From: Chloroflexota bacterium
GTDB taxonomy: Bacteria; Chloroflexota; UBA6077; JACCZL01
Assembly: GCA_020845495.1 (NCBI GenBank)
Contig: JADLFM010000166.1
Coordinates: forward strand, 1 to 64,000
Direction of reading: 5' to 3'
Length of the DNA stretch: 64,000 nucleotides
Shown here: positions 8,780-16,795 of the stretch, piece by piece
How positions within the stretch are numbered: position 1 is the stretch's first letter
How the letters are laid out: each line of letters starts with the position of its first letter
Position numbers and translations under genes: made by a program
The notes under the pieces: model-generated
Told to the model about the DNA's origin: nothing
The model's input: the letters and a program-made list of their open reading frames with translations, nothing else
The model's database searches: none

Positions 8780-10191
8780 TAGCCGAAGTACACTGGCTCA
8801 CTACCGACTCGACCGACGCGGCTGCCGATTTGCTGGGTAGCAATCTCTTCGGCAGCGCAGAACCCCATCTCGATCGCGTGATCCTGGTTGATGTAGCGGA
8901 ACAGTCCCTGCCGGCCACAGACAATCAGATTGGGCCAGGACGCCAGGTGATAGGCGAGCTTACCGAGGTTGGCCTCAAACTTCAGGTCGTACGTCGGGTA
9001 GGCGTTCCGTGTTCGGCTGAAGAAGTGCCCGCTGACGTCCGACGCGCGAATCAGTCCCGCGTCGACGAGCGCTCGCACCGACCTCTGATAGAGCTCCGAT
9101 TCGGGCGCGTTCCAGACGTCGTCGCCCACGTCACAACTAATTTCCACCGTCAGCGAGGTCTTGCCAGGCGGTGCGGCCTCAGACGAGAAGTTCTTCATCT
9201 CTGAAATGCGGTTAAAGACGGTGCGGGTGTCCGGGAAGTAGATCCAGTGATCCTCGGTAACCGACGGGCGATCGAGCATCAAGAACAGGAAGATCATGGC
9301 TCGGAACTGGATCTGCGACGCGGCATCCAACACGTCAGATGGAGCCGATGGCCGCAACGAGCGAACGAGCGGCGAGATCGGGACCGTCGAAATGAAGAAG
9401 TCGCCGCGGACCTCGTCGAGCACGCCTTCCCGTTCGACAAGCACGGACTCGACCCGCTCGTCTCCACAGGTCACTCCGGTGACCCGCGAGTTGAGCGAGA
9501 TCCGACCGCCGCGCCTTTCGACTTCCTCGGCCATCCGCTCGTAGATCCGGCCAACCCCCTGATCGGGATACAGGAATTCGGCCTTGAAGGGTGAGTGGTG
9601 GAAGTCGTTGTCCTCTCGCCTGAGCTTCAGCACGCGGAGCATCAAGTCCCACAGGTCAATCACAGCCACCCGTTGCGCGGCCCAACTGGCTGCCAGCCGG
9701 CTCGGGTCGCGCCCCCACACCTTGGCGGTGTACGGGCCAAAGTAGACATCGTACAGCCGGCGTCCGAAGCGGTTGACGACCCAGGCCTCGAACGAGTCGT
9801 CCGTAGCCGGGCGTAGCTTGCTGCGGACCCGCGTCAGGAGGAAGTCGGCGAAGCATGCAGCGCCGAGCGCCGGCGAGAGGCTCGTCAGCAGGTTTCCCGC
9901 CGACAGCGGGTAGGTGTAGAAGTTATCGCGAAAGTAGACCTGGGTCTTGCAGATGCGGGTAGGCAGGTCGCCCATCAGTCGACGGATCTCCGCGACGATC
10001 GCCGGATTCGCCGAGTGAAACCGATGGGGGCCGAAGTCGAACAGGTACCCGTCACGGCGGATGGTGTGGGCGAGTCCGCCGACGTACCCGTGTGCTTCGA
10101 GCACTTCGACATCCCAACCACGCTCGCTCAGCTTCCACGCCGCACCCAGCCCGGCCGGCCCGGCGCCCAGGATGACAACTTTGCCCGTCAC
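8779..10191 (-). CDS. FAD-dependent oxidoreductase, UDP-galactopyranose mutase/protoporphyrinogen-oxidase-like
   Basis: 470 aa from GTG 10191, chosen because GGAGG sits about 7 nt upstream and the Rossmann motif then begins at once (VVILGAGPAGLGAAWKL). The ADP-binding GxGxxG is followed by a conserved Glu (EVLEAHGYVGG). The middle has a UGM-like pattern (YFRDNFYTYPLSAG, YDVYFGPYTAKVWG), and the C-terminal FAD-contact region is YINQDHAIEMG. Relatives in glycan clusters are annotated as amine-oxidase-fold flavoproteins or mutase homologues. An NDP-sugar epimerase gene lies directly upstream, which favours a nucleotide-sugar role, but redox chemistry on a lipid is also possible. A longer form from 10284 would add an Arg-rich tail with no domain support. 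Confidence 0.82.
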   Translation of the reverse strand: MTGKVVILGAGPAGLGAAWKLSERGWDVEVLEAHGYVGGLAHTIRRDGYLFDFGPHRFHSANPAIVAEIRRLMGDLPTRICKTQVYFRDNFYTYPLSAGNLLTSLSPALGAACFADFLLTRVRSKLRPATDDSFEAWVVNRFGRRLYDVYFGPYTAKVWGRDPSRLAASWAAQRVAVIDLWDLMLRVLKLRREDNDFHHSPFKAEFLYPDQGVGRIYERMAEEVERRGGRISLNSRVTGVTCGDERVESVLVEREGVLDEVRGDFFISTVPISPLVRSLRPSAPSDVLDAASQIQFRAMIFLFLMLDRPSVTEDHWIYFPDTRTVFNRISEMKNFSSEAAPPGKTSLTVEISCDVGDDVWNAPESELYQRSVRALVDAGLIRASDVSGHFFSRTRNAYPTYDLKFEANLGKLAYHLASWPNLIVCGRQGLFRYINQDHAIEMGFCAAEEIATQQIGSRVGRVGSEPVYFG

Positions 10192-10295
10192 CGTCCCCCT
10201 CCGTCTTGGGCGGATGGCCGCCCGAGCTCTCTCACGTGGCGCTCTCGCCTGTCGAGGCTCGTCCTGTCGATGGTTCGTCCGCACACACTGGCGAG

Positions 10296-11231
10296 CTATG
10301 GTGCGCCGATTCCTACAGGATCCCCTCGAAAGGCCGCGACGGTCCTGACCAGCCCCACGGCGAGCGGCACGCTCGCCTTCCAGCCCAGTTCAACCTGGGC
10401 GCGGGCACAGTCGAAGTACGCTGAGCGAAGGTCTCCAGGCCGCCTTGGAGCGTGGGCAGGCTCGACGATCCGTCCGATTGCCCGGCACAACAGGCTGTAG
10501 ATCTCGTTGACTGTCGTGCCACGGCCGGTCCCGATGCAGAATCGCTGGCCATCGCCGCGGGTTGCCGCCAGCAGGTTCGCCCGCGCCACGTCCTCAACGT
10601 AGACGTAATCGCGCGTCTGCTCGCCATCCCAGTGAATTGTCGGGACGCCGCCATCCAGTAGTTGTCGGGTAAAGATGGCGACGACGCCGGCCTCGCCGTA
10701 CGGATCCTGGCGCGGTCCATAGACGTTGCCGTACCGGAGCGCCGTAAAGGTAACGCCTCGGTCGAGCGCGTAATAGCGCAGATAGTGTTCGGACACGAGT
10801 TTCGAGATCCCGTACGGCGACTCCGGCCATTGTGGATGCTCTTCGTCCAGGGGGAGATAGCGCGGGTTCCCGTAGGTCGCGCCCGACGAGGCGAATACCA
10901 CCTTACGGACGCCGCATCTCGAGCACGCTTCGAGCAGGTTGACGAGACCGACAACATTGACGCTCGCATCGTGGATCGGCCGGTCCGTCGAAACCTTGAC
11001 CGAGCTTTGCGCGGCCAGATGAAAGACAACCTCTGGTCGGACATCGTCCAGAACGGGGCCGATCTCGGGTGCCACCACGTCGGTTGCAAAGAAGCGCGCC
11101 CTGGGGTGAACGTTCCTCACGTTACCGGTCGCGAGGTTATCCACGACCGCCACGTCGTGCCCCCCGGCGACGAGCATGTCGACGAGATGAGAACCGATGA
11201 AGCCAGCCCCGCCCGTTACCAGCGCTCGCAC
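10296..11231 (-). CDS. NAD-dependent nucleotide-sugar epimerase/dehydratase (extended SDR)
   Basis: 311 aa. GGAGFIG at residues 7-13 binds NAD, SSGATYG near 115-121 carries the catalytic Ser/Thr region, and Y140-x3-K144 (YGISK) is the SDR catalytic pair. LRYGNVYGPRQ is typical of UDP-glucose/galactose 4-epimerases and related NDP-sugar epimerases. GTG 11231 has GGAGG 5 nt upstream. It is the first gene of the minus-strand glycan cluster visible here and probably supplies UDP-Gal or a similar precursor, which would suit the mutase-like gene downstream. Exact specificity is not decidable. Confidence 0.9.
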   Translation of the reverse strand: MRALVTGGAGFIGSHLVDMLVAGGHDVAVVDNLATGNVRNVHPRARFFATDVVAPEIGPVLDDVRPEVVFHLAAQSSVKVSTDRPIHDASVNVVGLVNLLEACSRCGVRKVVFASSGATYGNPRYLPLDEEHPQWPESPYGISKLVSEHYLRYYALDRGVTFTALRYGNVYGPRQDPYGEAGVVAIFTRQLLDGGVPTIHWDGEQTRDYVYVEDVARANLLAATRGDGQRFCIGTGRGTTVNEIYSLLCRAIGRIVEPAHAPRRPGDLRSAYFDCARAQVELGWKASVPLAVGLVRTVAAFRGDPVGIGAP

Positions 11232-11972
11232 ACTTGCCTCCGTTCACGTTCAGGCGAGTCACATCGGCCGGCTGAGGATTCAGTCGACGACATCGCACCC
11301 GTTCCGGCCGATCATCACACCCGTCACGCCAGAGACCACCAACGCCGGAGGGTGCATCTCTGGCTGCGTTCAGTCAGAATCGGCCCCGTTCACCACCCAA
11401 CAGCGTGTCCTGGCCGCGAGCTGATCGGGACACCGCCACCAGGTGCCAGCCCCTGGGGATCTGGCCGGGACTGCACACGCCTGGCGCGGGCCTACAGAGA
11501 GTCCGCAGGCGTGGGTGAGGAAGGCGGCTTCCGCTCCGAGACCCCCCACGAGCCGCGGCACAGCGGCGCGTTTTCTCACCTGGGCGTTACCGAGACGCTG
11601 GCTAGGGCCGGGCGATGACAGGTGTCGTGAGAACGACCTGATTGCGGCTCAGTCAGCCGCCCAGCCTCCGTCCACCCCAAGATCGGACACACAATGTCCA
11701 GGCCCGGTCACGTGGTCCTCGGCATGCGCCGCAGGAGGTTGGATGTTCGCCCACGGGCTGCCGTAAGGCAAGCTCCGCCATTACGTGCTGTCGTTGCCAC
11801 CTGTGAGGTAGACCGACCAGCCAGCGATGCTCGTGGTGCACAGATTTGCTGCGTGTTACCAGCCCACCCGAGCCGCGTGACTCCACAGCGTGTCGCCAGT
11901 ATGCACCACGCTCTAGCCCGTGTCAAGGGCGCCATGCAAGGCAATCACCCGGCAGATCGAAGACGACTTCAA
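11232..11972. other. Intergenic region without a recognisable gene
   Basis: This 741-bp gap lies between the epimerase gene start and the stop of the HlyD-type gene. No reading frame here has coding character. It presumably holds the promoter of the glycan operon (minus strand). A small hairpin GCGGCT-CAGTC-AGCCGC lies near 11645. On the plus strand around 11490-11530 there is a segment loosely like the distal part of a T-box Stem I (see findings), with no antiterminator found. Confidence 0.6.
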
Positions 11973-14117
11973 TCACGGTCCGACCAGAACGCTCGCGCCA
12001 GGCTCGATCCCGCTCACGATTTCTGCTTGGCCGTCACCGACGAGCCCGGCCACGATATCGACCATCGTACGCCGGCCGTCGCCTGTGAGTACGGTGAGTT
12101 GCTGTCTCCGATCCGTGCCGTGCAGCGCATCTCGCGGGACGACGACGACATCCCGCCGCTCGCCCGTGACCACGACCAGGCTGGCCGCTGTCCCGAAAGC
12201 TGGGGTGACCGCGGGCCAGGGTGGAGCCACCGTGAGTGTCAGACTGTCGCCCCCGGTGTCCACCAGATCGGCAACTGTCGTAACTAGTTCCACACTCGCC
12301 GCGCCACTATAGCGGACCGTGGCCGTCTGGCCGGTCGAGAGCCGCGCTGCGTCTGCCCGTGGGACGTCCGATCTCACGACCGGATCCCCTGACCGAGCGA
12401 GCATCGCCACCGGTTTCCCTGCATCGACGCCGTCCTGCGGCCGCACCAGGACGCTCACGGCCACGCCGTCGAACGGGGCGAACACCCGTATGTTTGAGAG
12501 GTCGACTTCCAGCGCCTGAACCTGGGCCTGCTCCTGGTCGAGCATCTGCCGCAGCAGAGTGATAGTGTTGCTGTCTTGCGGCTCGGTCGTGTCAGGTGGC
12601 ACGCCGGCGTCCGCCTGCACCTGCGTGAGCGCAGCCTGAGCCGCACTGAGACGTTCGGACGCGTCAGTCAACTCGGCTTGCGTCGGACGAGCGTTGACCT
12701 CGGCCAGTTGCGCCTCGGCCGACTGCTGCGCGAGCCGGGCGCTTTCGAAGGTGGCCATCGCGGCGGTGAGCGTTTCGTCGGACGGCCCGGAGCGTGCGGC
12801 GGCGGCTCGGGCAACCGCGGTTTCGTAATTCATTCGGGCTGTATCGACAGCCGTCTGGGCCTGAACGACCTCAGTTGGGGCGGGGCCCTGACGGACCTCT
12901 TCCAACCGAGCACGGGCTGCCTCTAGTTGCGATTGAGCCACGCCGAGACTTCGCCGCAGGATGGCCACCTCGCCGGGAGGCGGGCCTGCCCGTACGGCCT
13001 CGAGCTTGTCCAGCGCCGCTTGAAGGGCAAGCTGCGCGTCCAGCACGGCCGCCCGCTTCTGGAGTTCGGCCAGGCGGTCTGCGCTGGCATTCCGCGACGT
13101 CTTGCCACCATCCGAGGTTGTTGACGACGTCCGCGTCCGCGCGTTGAGCTCGGCGAGCCGGAGGGTGGCCTGGGCGCGCTGTACGTCCCGCTCCGCTGCC
13201 GCAAGCGCGATCGGGTCCGGCTGGGATGCCCGCTGAAGGTCGAGTTGGATCCGCGTCAGGGCATTTTGTGCGCTGATGTACTCGCGTTCCGCCGCCCGCA
13301 CGACGGTCTGATCTGGCCCGTTGTTGAGTCGCGCGAACTCTTGCTCGGCTCGTTGGAGGGACACCTGCGCGGTCAGCACCTGCTGATCCACCTGGCGGAG
13401 GGTCAGTTCGTCTGGCCCCTGGCGCGCCTGCACCAGATCCGCCTCGGCTCTCGCCGCCGCCGCACGCGCCGACGCGACAGCGGTCTCGGCTGCCCGTCGT
13501 TCAGATGGTGAGGCGCCGGCGCGGACTCGATGATAGTCGGCGTCAGCGCGCCGCACAGCCGCTTCGGCATCGGCGATGGTCTTGTCCTGGCGCGCCTGCT
13601 CCGCATGCTGCTTACGTTCCGCGAGGCGTTGCTGGCGCGCGGCGGCTGCCTCAGCCTGCTCGAATTTGGTCCTGGCCGCGTCGAGACGCGCCCTCGCTGC
13701 TGCCAGACTCCGAGCCAGTTCCCGCTCATCTGCCTCCACGAGCACTTGCCCGGCGGTGACGGTGTCGCCCGGTTTGACCAGGACAGTGGCGATCCGCTGA
13801 GGCCCAGGAAAGCCGACCGGGACTTCCTCCCGCCCGGTGATGCGGGCTGCGAGTGTCATCGTCTCCATCACCGTCCCACGACGTGCCACCACGACCCGGT
13901 CGGATGCCGCTTGCGCAGGCGCGGATGGCGAGGCACCGACCGCCGCTTCAGCGCCCGGTCCACGGCGTGGCTCCGCAGTCGACGGTGACGCGATCTGTTC
14001 TGGCGGCGTGGTAGTCACGACCCCTGGGGTGGGCGTCAGATGAACGTACACCGCCGTTCCCACCAGCAGAACCATCCCGCCGACGGGCGCCATCTGGCGC
14101 AGAGGCAACTCGATCAC
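11973..14117 (-). CDS. HlyD/RND-type membrane fusion protein with very long coiled-coil hairpin
   Basis: 714 aa from GTG 14117, chosen for GAGGAG 8 nt upstream and the anchor helix near residues 9-27 (APVGGMVLLVGTAVYVHL). A lipoyl/barrel half follows (ITGREEVPVG...VLVKPGDTVTAGQVLVEAD). About 400 residues of Ala/Arg/Gln-rich coiled coil come next (repeats such as RAEADLVQARQGPDELTLRQV), then the closing lipoyl half (VFAPFDGVAVSVLVRPQDGV), a beta-barrel and a membrane-proximal domain (VDIVAGLVGDGQAEIVSGIEPG). The domain order is that of MacA/HlyD adaptors, usually 350-480 aa, so the coiled coil is greatly extended. No ABC or RND pump lies next to it. It may span a thick envelope for export; the partner is unknown. 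Confidence 0.88.
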   Translation of the reverse strand: MIELPLRQMAPVGGMVLLVGTAVYVHLTPTPGVVTTTPPEQIASPSTAEPRRGPGAEAAVGASPSAPAQAASDRVVVARRGTVMETMTLAARITGREEVPVGFPGPQRIATVLVKPGDTVTAGQVLVEADERELARSLAAARARLDAARTKFEQAEAAAARQQRLAERKQHAEQARQDKTIADAEAAVRRADADYHRVRAGASPSERRAAETAVASARAAAARAEADLVQARQGPDELTLRQVDQQVLTAQVSLQRAEQEFARLNNGPDQTVVRAAEREYISAQNALTRIQLDLQRASQPDPIALAAAERDVQRAQATLRLAELNARTRTSSTTSDGGKTSRNASADRLAELQKRAAVLDAQLALQAALDKLEAVRAGPPPGEVAILRRSLGVAQSQLEAARARLEEVRQGPAPTEVVQAQTAVDTARMNYETAVARAAAARSGPSDETLTAAMATFESARLAQQSAEAQLAEVNARPTQAELTDASERLSAAQAALTQVQADAGVPPDTTEPQDSNTITLLRQMLDQEQAQVQALEVDLSNIRVFAPFDGVAVSVLVRPQDGVDAGKPVAMLARSGDPVVRSDVPRADAARLSTGQTATVRYSGAASVELVTTVADLVDTGGDSLTLTVAPPWPAVTPAFGTAASLVVVTGERRDVVVVPRDALHGTDRRQQLTVLTGDGRRTMVDIVAGLVGDGQAEIVSGIEPGASVLVGP

Positions 14118-14800
14118 TCTTGACTCCTCTCGTCGACGTTCGGCCGAGGACAGCAGCACCAGGACGACCGCCGGGAGTCCTCGCGCAGTCTGAGGGTTCG
14201 ATCGGAACGGCCTGGACTACACGCTGTGCACGTACGCGGGCACGGCAGACCGATCGTTCACACCTCCGGGGTCAGCACCCGGAAGCAGTTCAGAGCCGCG
14301 GTGACTCGAGCGTGCCATCCGTCGTGATTCGCGACGCGTACTCGCCTCGGCTACCGACGAGAGGGCAGCGAAGGGTTCTTCGCGGTCGCCCACGACGGGT
14401 CAGCAGCGGTATCGTCAGCCCCTTCGGGGCGGACGTGTGCCCTGGCGGGGTGCACGCGGGCACGCTCCGCCGATGTAGCGGTCATACGAGACGCTACCCG
14501 CTCGCTACGACTCCCGCGTGACTCGGCCCTTCAAACCACGACAAACTGCGCACGTCCCCGAATTGGGACGACCTACCGTGACGCAGCAGCCTGACGCGGC
14601 ATCGAGCACGTGACGCCATCGTACTACGATCTTCCCCAGGGCGCAACGGGTGTGACGAGAACCTGGCATGACCTTCGGATGGATGTTTCTGTCCAGACGG
14701 TCATCTTTCGAAGGTTGAGACGGCCGTGTTGGCGTCTTCGGCCTTCTGCTCGAAGCACGTCCCACCGACCAGCGCCGGGTGCGCGCACCTGTCGCGGAGA
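14118..14800. other. Intergenic region without a recognisable gene
   Basis: 683 bp upstream of the HlyD-type gene and downstream of the MFS gene. No frame has coding character or homology I recognise. A UUCG-tetraloop hairpin (GCCCC-TTCG-GGGC) is present near 14427. The promoter for the minus-strand HlyD-type gene should be within the first 200 bp, but I cannot point to a clear -35/-10 pair. Confidence 0.55.
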
Positions 14801-16135
14801 TCAGGCGTGGTCGTAGCTGCCGGGCGACGGCTCGCGCAAACGCACGAGGAGCAGCAGTGGCGGCGCTAGCACGAGAATGGCGACCACTGCCAACGATGGC
14901 AGGCCGACCAGCGCCACCAGCGGTCCAGCCAGAAGCGGCAGTAGAATCGCCGCCGCCTGACTGAACATGTCGTTCGTGCCAATGGCCCGGCCTCGCTCGC
15001 GCGGCCCGACCACGTCCGCGATCAGCGCCGAAGACGCCACGTTGATGCAGGACCAGCCGACGCCGACCAGGAAGATCCCACTGGTGACGGTGACGTAATC
15101 TGGAGACGTCGGCACGAGTATCGAGCCGAGAGCGACGACGCCGATCCCGAGGAGCATGACGATGCGCCGCCCGACCCGGTCGCTGAGCCGGCCGAACGGA
15201 ACAGACAATCCGAACATGCCGATCACGTGGATCGAGACGGCCAGCGAGATGAACGGAAGGGTGTGGCCGTGATGAGCGAGCGCGAGCGGCGTCATCGCCA
15301 TCATCATCGTCATGACGCCCTGGGCCGAGCAGTTGCTGACAAACGCCGTGAGCAGCGGAACGTTGCGCATCCAGGCTCGAACGCCGGCCACGGGAACTGT
15401 GCCTACGACGGCACTCGGGACCGGGACGTAGCCCGGGTAGTACCGCTCGAGGTGCTGGGCGATGGCGCGCGGATCTGGACGAACCAGCGCCACCAGCACC
15501 ATGCTTGGCACCAGCACCACCGGCACTACCAACCAGACCACGCCCAGTGGATCGCGCTGGATGCGCTCGGCCCAGGTCTGACCGACTTCGATCACCAACG
15601 GCGCGGCCATCGCACCAATCAGAGAGCCGGTCAGCACGTAGCCCAGCCCCTCGCCACGGCGCTTCGGCAGGTACATGTCGGCCGCTGCCAGCCGCAGTTG
15701 TTGCGCGGCACCCACGCCGAGACCGAAAACGAGCATCCCGCTCGCCATCATCAGCAGCGACCCCTGAAACATCGAGAGCGCGATGGTGAACGACCCGAGC
15801 AGGCTAAAGACCAGTCCGAGCATCAGACCGGCCCGCCGGCCGAAGCGATCGGTCACGTAGCCGATGGGATAGGCGACGATCAGGCGACTCACCGCCATCA
15901 GGCTCGATCCGAGCCCGGCCAATGCCGCCGAACTGGTCAACTGCTGAACCATGATCGCGCCGAGCGTCGGCACCATCTGGCTGCCCAGGCCGACGAACGC
16001 TTGCGCCAGCGCCAGCAGCACCGTATTCCGCTTGATCAACCACGGAATCGGGATGGACGCCTCGTCGGCGACCGCCGCGGCGCGTACGTTGACGGGCATC
16101 ATTGCCTCTGGCCCCGGCTCGGCAGTCGCGCTCAT
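14801..16135 (-). CDS. MFS transporter
   Basis: 444 aa with about 12 hydrophobic helices. Two copies of the MFS loop 2-3/8-9 motif A are visible: GYVTDRFGRRAG in the first half and PFGRLSDRVGRRI in the second. These mark drug/proton-antiporter-like exporters. The ATG at 16135 overlaps the stop of the upstream gene as ATGA, so the two are translationally coupled; a longer reading upstream would only overlap that gene in another frame. The substrate is unknown. Coupling to a deazaflavin-type enzyme suggests export of, or protection from, a small redox-active compound. Confidence 0.88.
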   Translation of the reverse strand: MSATAEPGPEAMMPVNVRAAAVADEASIPIPWLIKRNTVLLALAQAFVGLGSQMVPTLGAIMVQQLTSSAALAGLGSSLMAVSRLIVAYPIGYVTDRFGRRAGLMLGLVFSLLGSFTIALSMFQGSLLMMASGMLVFGLGVGAAQQLRLAAADMYLPKRRGEGLGYVLTGSLIGAMAAPLVIEVGQTWAERIQRDPLGVVWLVVPVVLVPSMVLVALVRPDPRAIAQHLERYYPGYVPVPSAVVGTVPVAGVRAWMRNVPLLTAFVSNCSAQGVMTMMMAMTPLALAHHGHTLPFISLAVSIHVIGMFGLSVPFGRLSDRVGRRIVMLLGIGVVALGSILVPTSPDYVTVTSGIFLVGVGWSCINVASSALIADVVGPRERGRAIGTNDMFSQAAAILLPLLAGPLVALVGLPSLAVVAILVLAPPLLLLVRLREPSPGSYDHA

Positions 16136-16530
16136 CGGCGGCTCGGACCTCCAGCGTGCTCCAGATAGAGTACTTCGTTGCAGCCGAGGGCGCGTAGGAT
16201 CGGTCGTACGATAGCTGGCAGCACCTCGAGGCCTGCGCCGCCCTGCACCACACGCGGCTGAACGAGCCGGTACGCCCGCCCCGCCCGCCTGAGCGTGCAA
16301 CCGCCGGCGGCCAGCACGTTCTGGACCCACTCGGCGCCGCTGCCGTAGGTAAGCGCGATGGCCATGCCGCCGGGGACTCGGAAGGCGTCAATGGGCGTCG
16401 TGTAGCGGCGGCCAGAACGCCGCCCGACGTGATCGACGATCGCGAGCGGGGGAAAATGGCCCGCAACGGTCAGGAAGATCGGGTTCGTGATCCGCCGGTT
16501 TACGCGGGCGATGGTTCTGGACAGCGGCAT
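16132..16530 (-). CDS. Nitroreductase-family deazaflavin (F420)-dependent oxidoreductase-like protein
   Basis: 132 aa from ATG 16530, with GGAG about 5 nt upstream. A longer ATG at 16596 lacks a ribosome site. The split-barrel sequence has the Ddn-family core DHVGRRSGRRYTTPI and a later GCTLRRAGRAYRL stretch. Members bind F420H2 and reduce quinones or xenobiotics, although many small ones are uncharacterised and can bind other flavins or haem. It is followed by the MFS transporter with a 4-nt overlap. F420 use in this organism is inferred from the family only. Confidence 0.82.
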   Translation of the reverse strand: MPLSRTIARVNRRITNPIFLTVAGHFPPLAIVDHVGRRSGRRYTTPIDAFRVPGGMAIALTYGSGAEWVQNVLAAGGCTLRRAGRAYRLVQPRVVQGGAGLEVLPAIVRPILRALGCNEVLYLEHAGGPSRR

Positions 16531-16795
16531 TGGGCTCCGATGACTCCGTTTCTCAGCATCCGCAGGCAGCGGGTGCCAGATTCGCCCGCCCAACACACGC
16601 CACGATTCTGGCTCGCGCTGCTTCTTCGCACCGTCTCTCTAGTCTACTCATTTCAGGTTACTCGAGAGCGCAGTCTACGGCGCTACCGACGATGCATCTC
16701 ACGATGGAAGGTGTGTGCGTCATGGCGGGCCGTGAACGGGCCGTGCCGGCGACCCGAGGCACGAGGCGCGTCCCCCGCGCTGGCGTACAGAGCGG

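Noticed and set aside
15227..16168. Plus-strand His/Gln/Arg-rich frame
   Set aside because: It is antisense to the MFS gene; the biased composition is the typical complement of a hydrophobic coding strand.
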